Of a stretch of DNA of 64,000 nucleotides, positions 24,542-36,190 are shown one piece after another. The notes below the pieces were generated by a model that was given only the letters and a program-made list of their open reading frames with translations, was not told the DNA's origin and ran no database searches. The stretch's first letter is position 1; every line of letters begins with the position of its first letter. Source of the DNA: Climacium dendroides (Eukaryota; Streptophyta; Bryopsida; Hypnales; Climaciaceae); the NCBI GenBank assembly GCA_950106755.1, contig OX467090.1, forward strand, positions 10,911,489 through 10,975,488, read 5' to 3'. Made by a program: the position numbers and the translations under genes.

Positions 24542-27289
24542 AAATGGGACAAGGGAAAACATGGGCAACAAAATGTTTGTTAGTACCAACAAGCTAGTAT
24601 AAGGTTAGTACAAGGTTAGCATAACTAGGAAAAACCACAACTTTGTATACGTGCGTTAGTATTAGAAATCAAATCAAATAGACACTAGAGGTCTCTCCTA
24701 AGCGGCATCACTAGTCGTAAAGGGAGAAATCTCTTTAGAATCAATACAAGTGTTAAAAATAAACCCCAAAACTTCAATAAAGTACCAAATTTCAACAACA
24801 CATCAACCAAAACTTCCAAAACTTCAACAAAAATACAACAAGAAGAAAGTTAAGCTTGAAGGGACTCCAAGTCCTTCAAAAGAGCTTCAAAAACAACAAC
24901 AAACAAGTTTGAAATGCTTCAAAAACAAGAAAATTTGGCAACGTGGCCTAAATGGCCAAAATTTAATTAAATGGACCCAAATGAAAAGAAAGTGGTTCAA
25001 AATGAACCTAAGGGGTGATTTGAAAGAAGAATGAGCCCTCTTAAATAATTTTCCAAGGTTGCTCACCCCCCTTCAATTCCTAAACCATAACCTTATCATC
25101 TAAATTTTTCATCTTAATCTTCAAGTTTTGACTTTTTATGCTGGTTTAAAATTCTAAATTTTGGAGAAAGACTCAAAATCACAAATGGATTATGATTGGC
25201 TTCAGAAGGTCATTTTTAATTTGAAGAAACCTCCACCCCTTTTTCATTCGCTAAAAAATCACAAAAGCTAGTGCCATTAGATGATATTTCAACCCTCTAG
25301 AGGGTTGTGAGTTCCTAGCAGTTCTCAAACTACAAAAACTATCCTATAGAGGGCCACGACAACTTGCTAACGTGGTCGAGAGATTGCCACGCCTGGAAAA
25401 AAAATTAAATGAATTTTTTTCAAATTTTTTCTTCATTTTAAGACTGTAAATTTTTTTTTAAAATTTATTGGGAACAACCGTTCACCAGAATCTGCAGGGG
25501 ACCAACATTGAGAATGGTCTTGAAACAGCCCTCCTAGACTCCAGAAATCATCTAATGCAAATGAAAATTCCAAAGGGATAAAAATCCAACTTTTGGAGGT
25601 TGACTTTTTTAAAGAAAATAACTAGTCTAGGATCTTAAGTAGGTATGAGGGAGTAAAAAAAGTCCTACCTTGGGCCTCATTTGGACTTCGTACGCTCCCG
25701 ATACATCGCCCAACTCCATGGTCAACTTCGAATTTGCTAATCTTGGGAAGATCTTGCGAGTTTTGGGTCTTCTAGCTATCAAAATGTCTTGAAACTTGTT
25801 GAAGAGTATTATTAGCATAAAAAAAGCTAGCCTAATTTTTAGTGGGATTTTACTGCACTTTGGATAATTTTCATGAAATTCCCATCGTATAACTTGGCGG
25901 TTAACCGTCTAGAAGAATATCTTCTGACTATCAGAAAATTCTGAAACTTTTCATAAAAAGTCTCATGAATTTCTATAAAAGATGTGTAAGCTCAAATTTT
26001 TACTTTGCACATTTGAAGGAGAGCCAAATCCCGCTATCTCCTTTAACTTCTGGTGAATGGAGAATCTTTCATACAAAGAGGAATTTGGTGAACTGTTTTC
26101 GCCGTTGGACTCTTGGCATGATTTCTACCTAAGACCATCGTATTTATGTTGTAGATGCCCTTCTTTGTTCCATCTTGAGTTTTCTCCACCTACTATTTAA
26201 CAATTGGAATTTCTACTATTTCATTAATATATTGGAGAAACTGAAACCTCTCTCCGGAATCAGTTTAGTATTCTCAAGTAAGTTCCCTCGGACCAAGTTA
26301 GCCATGTTTTATCACATGCAAAGCAGGTTTGGCTATTTCGGGCCATTCTACTTAAATACTACAATATGTACAGGAATTGGGTTTCTACCCTATTTACATG
26401 CAGGGGTTGTGTTATATTTGGGGGAAAATATACTAATTAGGACCAAATACTATAATGGCATGTGACATACCTATTTTGGCTTTACACTCTTTTTATGACT
26501 TTTTGTATATTAATTCACGTTCAAAAGACTAACAAACGGAAAAAAAAAGTGAGTCTCGGGTGACGAATTGGACATTCACACAAAGTGAAAGGAAAGGAGG
26601 ACTTTTATACTTTTTTGAGGCCTCCTTCCCTTCTCATTTTACCTAAAACTACCTATGTGAAAATCAAATTATCACTAATTATTAAAATTCTATTCTATTG
26701 TTGTAATCTTTTTAATTTTTGGAGAAAAGCTCCAAATGCCAAACTGATTGTGCAAGTGTCTTCAAAAGACCCAAATTAGTCTATGGAACTCACCTACCTA
26801 TACTTCCAAGTTACATCGCAAGCAAAAATTAGTGATTAGCAAACTAGTGAAAAAAGTAGAAAATCCAAATGTTGGAGTTTGCCTTTTCTCAAGATTTTGA
26901 CTATTTTGAATTCTTTGGAAGGTTTAGTAAAGTAAGAAATGAGTCTAAGTTGACTTGCTCTCTTTAGGGTCTGATGAAGGTTTGATGAAGGTTTTGTAAG
27001 GCATTACAAGGATTGCAGTACATTATGAGAAAATGAGGTGCATGCATTTGTGATTTCTTGGCATATTTTTTATGTTGTATTCTAAATTTGAGGGTAATAG
27101 CAATTCATTATTGCATGAAATTGTAGGGCATGGGGTGATTTGGGATGATCTTGAGCGAATTCAATTGAATTTGGTTGAAAATTGTTGTTTCAGGTTTGTG
27201 AAATATCCCGTGTTTCATTTGTACTTGGAGTTCATAAATGATTGGGACCCTAAACTTGAGGGCTTGGAACCCTAAACTTGAGAGATGTA
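24542..27289. other. AT-rich intergenic sequence
   Basis: No gene, RNA gene or clear transposon end seen. Open frames are short and of background composition. Confidence 0.4.
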
Positions 27290-27688
27290 AGGTAGTATGG
27301 CCTTAAAGCAACCTTTTAAGGGCTGATTTGCTTTTTTCATAGGTTTCCATGGACAAAATGATATTTAGCTCATTTTTCAGAGAAAGAAAAATAGATGATG
27401 AACACAACACAAGTAGTTTTGTATTTTTCCAAGCATTTTTGAATTACTTATGAATTTTCAAAAATCAGGTCGTTGACACCTATTTGTGACCATAGGTGTT
27501 CCAAAATCAGTCTCCTTGTGACTTATAAAGAAATGTGCAGAAACCAAAGACAATGATTGGCTCTCACAATAAATAAATAAATAAATCTTGAATTCATTAA
27601 CTGACCAGAGAGGTCCATTCAAGGATCACCTACATCCATTCTACAGCTACCTACAGGACGGTCTGGGCGCTTTAAGGCCATACTACCT
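27290..27688. mobile_element. TIR element, Stowaway-like, 399 bp
   Basis: Perfect 20-bp terminal inverted repeats: AGGTAGTATGGCCTTAAAGC at the left and its exact complement at 27669-27688. TA dinucleotides flank both ends (27288-27289 and 27689-27690), as for Tc1/mariner-type insertions. No coding capacity. Its ends share AGGTAG with the 272-bp family at 28.0 and 36.9 kb. Confidence 0.8.
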
Positions 27689-27802
27689 TACCCCTGAAAT
27701 TCAGCTTTGCTTTTCCTGATGATGTAAGTGGACAATTGCATTATTTTCTTTCGGACCTTGCTTGCTTTCTCGAAAGTTGCTTCAATGTCTCGGGATTCTA
27801 AG

Positions 27803-27970
27803 ACTCCATGTTCAGGGGTTAGGGAATTGTAGAGTTCAGGATCTGAAGATGGAAATAAAACTCCATGTTCAGGATTTAGGGAATTGTAGAGTTCAGGATC
27901 TGAAGATGGAAATAAAACTCCATGTTCAGGATTTAGGGAATTGTAGAGTTCAGGATTTGAAGATGGATAG
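27803..27970. repeat. 57-bp tandem repeat, three copies
   Basis: Units begin ACTCCATGTTCAGG at 27803, 27860 and 27917, exactly 57 bp apart and nearly identical. Because 57 is a multiple of three, the plus strand holds an open frame with a 19-residue repeat (LHVQDLGNCRVQDLKMEIK), but it has no ATG start, so I treat it as a minisatellite. Confidence 0.85.
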
Positions 27971-28003
27971 CTTCAAAGTGAAGCCTGATTTGTATTTGTA
28001 GTA

Positions 28004-28275
28004 AGGTAGGTACACCCAAAACCACCACTTTTTGCTACTGAGCCTATTTTCTATTATTAGACTGGTCAAATTATCATAAGTTTTTGTTGGCAAGTGAAAG
28101 GAGGTTCCAACGCACCAGAAAATGTGGCATTTGGATACTGTAGGCAAAAGTTATTAAGGAACAAAGTTTGGTTCTGAAAGCATTTCTTTCACATAGGTAT
28201 AGAACTGATTTTGGAGATGTACATACAGTATAGATGGCGGTTTAAGGTCAGTGGCACATTTGGGTGTATGTACCT
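28004..28275. mobile_element. Stowaway-like MITE family S1, copy 1 (272 bp)
   Basis: Ends AGGTAGGTACACCC and GGGTGTATGTACCT are inverted repeats flanked by TA (28002-28003, 28276-28277). A second copy of the same length is at 36879-37150, and a truncated relative at about 38388-38525. Internal anchors are GGCAAGTGAAAGGAGGTTCC and GATGGCGGTTTAAGG. Short frames on the minus strand are shared by both copies only because the DNA is shared. Confidence 0.85.
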
Positions 28276-28948
28276 TAATGCTACAAGAAAACTGTTTCAC
28301 TAGAAAATGGTCCATTTTAAATTGGATTTTGAATGTCCTTTTGACTACATGTTTCTGGGTTCCCTGTTTTTTATACACATTTATACTGCTCATAACATTT
28401 GCAGAAGATTTGGCTTCGAGGTAGGACACACATAAGCTAGAACTACCCATTACCACCATTTACCCAATTCCCCCACCTACAGGTTCTTCCCATTTCCGTC
28501 ACTGGCCCATCTTATTACCACAATCTTACTCATCCATGATCATGATGGCAATGCACTGGGGAGTGGACACATCAGCCCACGCTTCAACAATGGTCTGGTC
28601 ATGCTTTACCAAGGGTCTACTCACAGTTTTACATTTCAACTTTGAAAAATCACAAAAAATTCAATTCTTGTCAGAATGTCTTTATTTTTTTTGCAATTGA
28701 CTTCTCTCAAACAATTCAATCTCTGAAAAATATGAGAGCTCATAAATAGCTTCTCCAAAGTACCTAGATAGCAAATCTGTATGGTAATGGGTAGTTCTAC
28801 CTTACGTCAAGCATGGAGGGTTGATTACTAGCCATGGAGGTGGTTTGCGTGTAACTGCTCTGTGCCTTATTTGAGCAGGCACAAATGGATGTTAGAAGTG
28901 GAATCTTATGCCTATTCAAATATGTAGATAGGAATAGAAACTCTTATT
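28276..28948. other. Intergenic sequence
   Basis: No gene or repeat that I can support between the two neighbouring MITEs. Confidence 0.4.
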
Positions 28949-29216
28949 ATTACAAAAAAATTCAGGCCTATTGGGGCCGCAAGTTTTGAACCCACGGTGC
29001 AATTATAGAGGAAATAGAACTGTTTTTTTTATTGTTTATTATTTTTAATAACAGAAGCTGATGTAGCACTACTGGTGCCATGTCAGCAACATGTCAGATT
29101 TAATTTTTTAAAATTATTTTTAAATTAAAAAATTCAAATTTATACTGTATTTGCACAGTGGCATGCCAAAAATCAAAACCTTAACAGCCCTCTGGAGGCC
29201 TGAAATTTTTTGTAAT
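28949..29216. mobile_element. TIR element family C, copy 1 (about 268 bp)
   Basis: Ends ATTACAAAAAAATTCAGGCC and GGCCTGAAATTTTTTGTAAT are inverted repeats. A second copy is at 30454-30708, sharing GGTGCAATTATAGAGGAAAT and a GCATGCC...AAAATCAAAA stretch inside. No obvious target duplication on either side. No coding capacity. Confidence 0.75.
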
Positions 29217-30007
29217 GACTGAGTTTTTTTGCCAAACACTCTCCCGAACAATGACAGATTTTTCAGAATGCCTGTGACGTATTTTGGAACAATAAGAAAT
29301 TTGAATTTGCTTTTTTAAATAGGCTAATATACCCCTTCAGTTATACATTATTTTTGACATGGTTTGTCACTAATCACATCAAAAGACAAACCAGGCAAGA
29401 AGTAAAACAAGAGAATTTTCGTTTGAATGTCTGTTTTGTAAAAGATCTCTATTCTGTCACTGATTTTACTACTAATGAGTAATTTTGTTTTTGTTTTTCA
29501 TTTATAGCATTGCAATGAAGCCAGTGGTTAGAAATATGCAAATAGGGACCCTAGAGATAAATATGATGAAAATTTTTAAATTAAAAAAAATCAAAGAAGA
29601 ATTTCAACATAAAAAAATCTTCTAGAAAAAACAGCAAAGAAGAAAAAGTTATATTTTCCAATAAAATATTCTACGGTTAAAATCCCCTGGAGTGACAGAT
29701 CACTGTCTAGACCCATTTCTTTCTCCAAAAGGTAATTAAAAAATAATTAGGGCTATTTGCATAAGCATCAATATAGAATTGAAATCAAACTCAAAAGCAA
29801 GGAATAATATTAATGATACTAAGATAAACTTGCCTATGATAGGCAAAGCACCCAAACATGATGATCCACTAGAATTTTATATCAACCCATGATAGACTAT
29901 TTCTAAAAGATGAGATTAAGACTTCATTAGGTTGATTAGTAGCCAAAATCAATGCCTTGGGTGATGATGAAGTTATTAATAGTTGCTTTAGAAACTTGTA
30001 CATCTAA
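29217..30007. other. AT-rich intergenic sequence
   Basis: No supportable feature between the family C element and the Harbinger-like foldback. Confidence 0.4.
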
Positions 30008-30386
30008 GGGTCTGTTCGCAATAGTCATTATGTCAACAATATTAGGATAGGAACATGTAAAAGTGAAAGGGGAGTTCCCACTGGAACATTAGTATATTTG
30101 CTGAGCCTGCGTGGGTGCTGAGCTGGTACTCAGGTAAGGTCACTCATCATAGAAAACGTCAGTAGTTCAGAGCATCGCTACGACTGCACTTCAAGTAGGG
30201 GCGCCAAGTACAGCCATTTAGCATGTGGATTTGGAGAGTGGGGCTTCCCCGCTACTACTCTGCCCCATGGCTGATGCGCCAAGCCGAGGCGCTAAAGGGA
30301 TATTAAATGCAAACAATTTGAAGGTTTTGAAATAAATTTACAAAAATTAACTTTCAATGCATTACCTCACATTGTTTCAAAAGCAC

Positions 30387-30930
30387 TCCCAACTTATTGT
30401 GAGTTTTTGTAGAAGAAGAGAAGCTCACTATATACACATGGGATGGTAGAAGCATTACAAAAAATTTCAAGCCTTTGGAGGGCAACGAGTTTTGACCCCC
30501 CTCCGGTGCAATTATAGAGGAAATAAAACTGTATTTTATTGTTTATCATTTTTTAATGACAGTAGCTAATACGGCACTATTGGTGCCACGTCAAGTTTTA
30601 GTATTTTTTAATATTTAAAAATAATAATAATTTTTCATGTACTTCCATTGCGGCATGCTGAAAATCAAAATCTTAATAGCTCTCCAAAGGCCTGAATTTT
30701 TTTGTAATGGTAGAACAAACAATGTGGGGTAAGTAAAATTAAAATAAGTAGGAGCTCAACACTAATAGTTAATTCAAAAGTAGGCATAGTAGAATGAACT
30801 TTGAATTAACTATAAGTGTTGAACTCCTACTTACTCTAATTCTACTTATCCCACATTGTTTGTTCTACCTCCTACCACCCCATGTGTATATAGTGAGCTT
30901 CACTTCTCACTCAAAACTTAACAAAGTTGA
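30387..30930. repeat. Foldback element nested in the Harbinger-like element
   Basis: Left arm (30387-30453 plus 30709-30780) and right arm (about 30790-30930) are reverse complements: AAGCTCACTATATACACATG, GGTAGAACAAACAATGTGGG, GTAAGTA and AGTTAATTCAA recur in mirror order. The left arm is split by the family C element. The arms resemble those of the palindrome at 21.4-22.0 kb. Confidence 0.75.
30454..30708. mobile_element. TIR element family C, copy 2 (about 255 bp), inside a foldback arm
   Basis: Ends ATTACAAAAAATTTCAAGCC and GGCCTGAATTTTTTTGTAAT match copy 1 at 28949. The uninterrupted opposite arm of the host palindrome serves as an empty site: joining the two flanks (GGTAGAAG and GTAGAAC) reproduces it with at most a base or two over, so no clear target duplication was made. 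Confidence 0.75.
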
Positions 30931-31539
30931 AAAGCTTATCTTCCAACTCTACATATAAATAAAGGGAACTTTATTGTAGTTGATTTTCTATTTCAATTTT
31001 TTTGACACAAGTCAAGGATGAATTGTGGTTCAAATTACTTGTGAGGTTATTTAATGTCAGGTGGGATCAGTGCCATCAATGATGGGGTAGAAACACTACA
31101 ACAATGGTAGTGTTTTATGATTGTAGAATTATGACTAAGGATGATTGACGACTACTTATAGTCATATTTTTGAAGATAAAAAAATATGATTGCGAATTAT
31201 ATTTTAGCCTTATACATTATGGTCGTATAGTATATGGCCATTGGGAACACCAAAATACTTCATAGAGAACGGTAGGGAACATATTTAGGGAACGCCTAGT
31301 CATATTTTCTAGTCATTATTTTTCTTTAGTCATATTTTGTAATCGCATCTAAATGATAATAAGATATTTTTTAGGGCAGCCCAAAAATAATTTGGGTAGG
31401 AAATATGTTTAGAAAGTACCTAGTCATATTTTTCCACGTAGGATTTTTTGTAGTCATATTTTTGAAAGTCATATTTTTGTAGTTGCCACTAATTTAGGGT
31501 TTTGAAACCCTAACCACCACTTTTTGTAGCCACTCCTCT

Positions 31540-32155
31540 TTTTGCCCCTTCTTCTTTCTACTTTGTTCCTTCTTCTTTGTTTTTGTTGCTTCTTAAGTTT
31601 TGTTTCTTGTTGCTTCTTAGGTTATTCTTCTTTTTGCTTCTTCTTACTTCTTCTTGCTTCTTAGGTTTTGTTTCTTCTTCCTATTTAGCTTTTGCTTCTT
31701 CCTGTTTCTTTTTTGTTCCTTTTTCTTTCTTTTTGTTGCTTCTTAAGTTTTGTTTCTTATTGCGTCTTAGATTTTTCTTCTTCTTGTTTCTTCTTACTTT
31801 TCTTGCTCCTTTTTGCTTCTTGTTTTTTAGGTTTTGTTTCTTGTTCCTACTTAGCTTTTGCTTCTTCTTGCCTTTGAACCTTTTTTTTCCTTCTTAAGTT
31901 TTCTTCTTCTTGCTTCTTAAGTTTTTTTCTTAGATTTTGCTTCTTCTTCCTTCTTAGATTTCTCTTTTTCTTCCTTCTTAAGTTTTGCTCCTTCCTTCTT
32001 AAATTTTGCTTTTTCTTACCTCCTAACTTTTGTTTCTTCTTCCATCTTAGGTTTTACTTCTTCTTTCATCTTAGATTTCGTTTCTTTTTACCTTTTACCT
32101 TTTGTTTCTTCTTCCATTTTAGATTTTTCTTCTTCTTGTCTCCTAGTTATATTTT
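31540..32155. repeat. Pyrimidine-rich degenerate minisatellite inside the CACTA element
   Basis: About 600 bp of C/T-rich sequence on the plus strand made of variants of TTTTGCTTCTTCTTGCTTCT and CTTAGG. Leu/Phe/Cys-rich frames here are composition artefacts. Confidence 0.7.
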
Positions 32156-32771
32156 ACAGTCATATCTTGTAGTCATATTTTGCAATCATAATATCACTTA
32201 GTTTTTGCTTCTTCTTTTTTGCTATTTTTTGCTTCCTAGTCCTTCTATCATCATCATTATTTTTTTTTTTATAATTTTTGAATATATAATGATTCTAACT
32301 TTTTTTTAATCTTAAACATGTCTACATATTTTGTAGTACTTTAAATCTTTGAAGTTTGAATTATATTGTTCATTTATTGAAAACTAACCTTCTTGTTTAT
32401 ATATATAGGCATTGGAGGTTGAAATGAAGTTATTGAAGGCTACTTGCAATACAAAAGAGGTAACATCTTCACATTTTTGTTGGAATATAGGCTCTACAAG
32501 TATGTGGAAATATACATATATAAAGAGCCATTGTGATATATTTTGTGTTAGTAACTAATAAATGTTATTGAAAAAAATCACATTTTTTCTTATATTTGAT
32601 TTTCTAATGTGATTAATTTTTGCCCATTTAAGAAATCATATATATTCATTTTTAATTAAATGGATTTTCTTACTTAACTATTAAATTATGTTGATATATG
32701 ACTACACATAGTTGTTTTATAAATCATCAAAAAATATGACTGAAAAGAATTGTTTTACACATCATTTAAAA

Positions 32772-33085
32772 ATATGATTGGGAAAAGTCATATTTCACGT
32801 TACTAAAAAATATGACTCACCGTAGTCGTATTCCTCATCAACCAAACATATGACTCATCGTAGTCATATTCCATGTCATTCAAAAATATGACTCACCGCA
32901 GTCACATTCTACATTTCTACATGAATAAAAAATATGACTCACCGTATTCATATTCCGTGTCATAAAAAAATATGACTTATCGCATTCATATTTCACATCA
33001 TTGCAAAATATGACTCACTACAGTCATATTCCATGTCATCAAAAAATATGACTTGCCACAGTCATATTCCATGTAGGATTTTTTT
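32772..33085. repeat. 38-bp subterminal repeat array of the CACTA element, eight copies
   Basis: ATATGACT-type motifs start at 32772, 32810, 32848, 32886, 32932, 32970, 33008 and 33047, a 38-bp period with one 46-bp step. Each unit carries ATATGACT and, about 8 bp on, AGTCATAT, so each is a small hairpin. This is the expected arrangement of CACTA transposase-binding sites. Confidence 0.85.
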
Positions 33086-33727
33086 GTTTGCCTGGGCAAC
33101 TCAACAAAAAGTCAAGACCCCCCTAGGAGAATCAAAATATATGTCATGTTGGCATACTATGGCTAAATATAGGTATTTATACCCTTCAACCTATATGACT
33201 GCCAATATAATTGATGTCTGAAGCGACTGCTTCCAAACAACTGGAATCAGTCATATCTCGAGTCATCTATAGTGATTTCTGCGTGAGTCATATTTTTTGA
33301 TTTTACGACTCATTGCAGTCATAAAACATTGCTTTTGTTGTAGTGAAAGGATTGTCAGTGTCTCAAAGATAAAGTAAAAAGGGCAGTCAAACCCTTTGGT
33401 GAGGCATGTTGAAGCCTCGCTATTTGCCAGTGCCCTCTCCAAATTCTGGCATGGCTTGTCGTTTGACGTGCCTGTCGTGGCCTTCTTGTAGGGCTTTCAC
33501 ACGCCAAGATAGTGTGCGCGTGTCACTTGAAGTGCAACTGTGGCGATGCTCTCAGGCGACACAACTTGTGAGGCCAGATATCAACTGTAGCAGACAAGGA
33601 ATGAATGATGGAAAGTGCTAGACTGGTTTCGAACCTGTTGTTCAATGAACTGTCTTTCAATTTGTTCGAGGCGGGCCTTTAACTAATAACAACATCCTAT
33701 TTATTGCTTAGTGCGAATAGACCCTAA

Positions 33728-35350
33728 GCAAGTGATTTTTTCATTCCTTCATGCTGTAACCATATTATCAATAGTCATAATTGATTAGTTTGTGTTGATT
33801 AGACTTTGAAAGATATTTTAGTAGAAAAAGAATTGTCTCAAAATCATTTTTTTTGAATTTTCTATGAAGACTTGAAGTCAAAGGTAGTCATGGCCATCTT
33901 TGTTAACTTGAGACAAAATAGACATTTTTAGTCCTTTTAAGCCCTATTATTTGAGACCTTTATTTTAACAAATAAAAAATTTATGAATATATCACCCTTT
34001 ATAAAATCGAAGATTTGTGAATGTATTTTGACATACTAAAGTCTCAATTCATCAGAAAATATTAGTATCAAACACTTGTTATCATCTAAATGTAAATTCA
34101 AAGATAATATGATACTTCAAATTTGTCTCATTTTAACAAATATGGACTTAGACATGTAATAAAATCATTGCTTGAAAAGTAACAATTCAAGGGATGAAAG
34201 TCCATCGAAATCTCAAAATGTGAGTGGACTTTACTTGAATTGCATCATGAAGAGGTTGATTTTAGCCTTTGGGTGAAAAGGTAGGATTCAAGACTAGTGT
34301 GTTCTATCTTAGTTAATTTTATATTTTGACAAACAACAAGTGGCACAAGAGACACACTCAAAAGAAAACTTCAGGTTTGTAAAAACATTATTAAAAAAAA
34401 ACTTCGGGTTTGTAAAAACATTATAAAAAGAAAATTCTTATAAGCATATGTCATGTTTAGACCAACCTTTCCAAACCAATGTTGCATGCTCATTATCCCC
34501 TTAAAAGGGACATACATAAATCTTATCATTAACTCTTGGTTATCTAAGGAGGGGTGTATTTTAAATTTTTTTAAGAACTTGAGCAATTTATTTACTCATT
34601 TTTTCTTGAGATTGGATAGAATGTTACTATATGATCTTAACGTTCACATTGAGAGTGAGAACCTCAAAAAAATTCAGATTATTTGACTGTACAATTTAAG
34701 ATATATTTATTAAGTTTGAAGTTTTATTTGTGTCAATGGAAATATAGGGTAGGGCACTTTGAAAGAGCATATTTTTGTGAGAATATATTAATACAATGCC
34801 TTTTTTGAACTCAATGAAAGACTTAAGAGTGTACATGTAAAATTTCACAACATTCCAAACATATTTCAATTCATGGTGGAGCTTGCAATGCATGGTGGGC
34901 ACTAAAATGAGAGTAGTATTTGTAAGAAACAAAAGAATGGGACACTTGTCTTCTCCTTGAACTTACTTGATCAGCCTTTTTCAAGGTGGGCAAGAATAGT
35001 TACATTGGTTGGCTAACTTTTTTGTCCATGTTCAAAACAAACCCTCCAAAATGAGCTATAATCTATACTATACTACATAACTTTGATAAATTCCAGAAGG
35101 CGGAATTTAACTCGAATTTGATGAAACTACCGCCATTGTATATGTATGAGTACATATGAATACTTATGTGAGATTACAAATAGATATGAATACATGTGTG
35201 AAATTGCAATTGATACAAAATACATATAGAATACAAATATAAGATAGAATATTGGTACAATACAACATACAAGATACATGTATAGAATATAAGATACGGT
35301 TGTCAATTCCATATCGATTGCAATCTTACATATTCATTAATTCCTAAAGG
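33728..35350. other. AT-rich intergenic sequence
   Basis: No supported gene. A short tandem duplication containing GGTTTGTAAAAACATTAT lies at about 34370-34430, and ATACATATGAATAC-like low-complexity repeats at about 35140-35290. Confidence 0.45.
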
Positions 35351-35793
35351 AATCATCACAAAGTTTAGACCCTACGGTTTGTCAACAATTATTATATGGT
35401 TATTGTTGTTTCATGGGTTCGCACATTAATTACAATTTATCACATCATTACAATGCATTGCTTCGCATCGTTACAATGCAGTTGCAAGTAATGCATTGCA
35501 ACGATGCGATAACGATACGAAATAATGCATTGTAATGATACAATAAATTATATGGTTGTCATACTGGACAAGTTACTATTCATTTTTTGTCCTATAGGAC
35601 GAGTTACTATTTATCAAATGTACTTGAGAGGTACATTTGATGAATAGTAACTCATCCTGCAAGACAAGAAATGAATAGTAACTTATTCAGTATGACAACC
35701 ATGATAAATTGTAATTAACGTGCAAACTCATGAAATGACAATAAATATATGATAACTATTGATAAACTGTAGGGTTTAAACTTTGTGATGCTA
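35351..35793. repeat. 443-bp palindrome with a nested hairpin
   Basis: Left arm 35351-35625 and right arm 35626-35793 are reverse complements outside a 110-bp insert: CACAAAGTTTAGACCCTAC against GTAGGGTTTAAACTTTGTG at the outside, and GGTTGTCATACTGGACAAG against its mirror near 35680 inside. Confidence 0.75.
35442..35551. mobile_element. Hairpin insertion inside the palindrome, about 110 bp
   Basis: Present in the left arm only. It folds on itself through ATCATTACAATGCATT and AATGCATTGTAATGAT at its outer ends, with GCATCGTTACAATGCA and TGCATTGCAACGATGC internally. Flanks may carry a diverged ACAATTTAT-like duplication, which I do not count as shown. Confidence 0.55.
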
Positions 35794-35799
35794 GCATGT

Positions 35800-36190
35800 G
35801 TTTGGGGGCAACATAGAAATTTTAGGTAAGTATGTGTGAATGGAGATTTGTTTATTTTAGGCTAAAATTTTAGTAGGAGGTGGGGACAAGGAATATCTTT
35901 CATATGCACTAAATTTCATGACATTTGGAAATACGAGTAAAATGTTATGGCCTAATATGGTTTTTTTTTGTAAATAGGTAGTCTGGGTAGATTTGAAAAA
36001 TCACTTTTTTAGAAAAAAAAATTGAAGTTGGTTTTCTAGAGTTATATATACATGAAAAGACTTGAATCATTCCATAATGATCAATGAGTCAAAAATTATG
36101 AGGAATTTCAATTTGCGGGCGATTATAGATTCTCTATTCTAAAATAAACTTTGAAGTCTTTTATTTTACTTAGTTTTCAATATTTTATGA
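35800..36190 (+). repeat. Dispersed repeat family R1, copy 2 (diverged)
   Basis: Matches copy 1 at 15738 through GGGGCAACATAG, GAATCATTCCATAATGAT, ATTATGAGGA and AAATAAACTTTGAAGTC, in the same order and similar spacing. The central part is less conserved. Confidence 0.55.

Larger units (their letters stand above)
31094..33345. mobile_element. Complete non-autonomous CACTA (En/Spm-type) element, 2252 bp
   Basis: It begins CACTACAACAATGGTAGTG and ends with TGCTTTTGTTGTAGTG, the diagnostic CACTA ends, with further inverse matching inward (TTTTATGATTGTAG against the complement of GCAGTCATAAAA). The flanking duplication is AAA on both sides (31091-31093, 33346-33348). Both subterminal regions are full of GTCATAT/ATATGAC motifs in both orientations, as expected for transposase-binding repeats; the right side is an 8-copy 38-bp array. 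The interior is pyrimidine-rich and encodes no TNP2-like transposase. One short stretch with AG and GT borders (about 32410-32459) could be an exon relic. Confidence 0.9.
30008..33724. mobile_element. Harbinger-like foldback element with nested insertions (3.7 kb)
   Basis: Left end GGGTCTGTTCGCAATAG and right end CTTAGTGCGAATAGACCC are inverted repeats. TAA flanks both ends (30005-30007, 33725-33727). The subterminal arms also match in inverse, for example GAGCATCGCTACGACTGCAC at 30172 against GTGCAACTGTGGCGATGCTC near 33531, so it was a long-TIR foldback before other elements landed in it. It now holds a second foldback (30387-30930, itself carrying a MITE) and a complete CACTA element (31094-33345), leaving about 900 bp of original sequence. 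No transposase seen. Confidence 0.72.

Noticed and set aside
27762..28001. A frame encoding a 19-residue repeat
   Set aside because: No ATG start, and the repeat follows from a 57-bp minisatellite whose length happens to be a multiple of three.
31577..31897. Leu/Phe/Cys-rich possible membrane protein
   Set aside because: It lies in a pyrimidine-rich minisatellite within a CACTA element; hydrophobicity is a composition artefact.
32772..33085. CRISPR-like array (regular repeats)
   Set aside because: The DNA is plant nuclear, units abut without unique spacers, and the array is a CACTA subterminal repeat.
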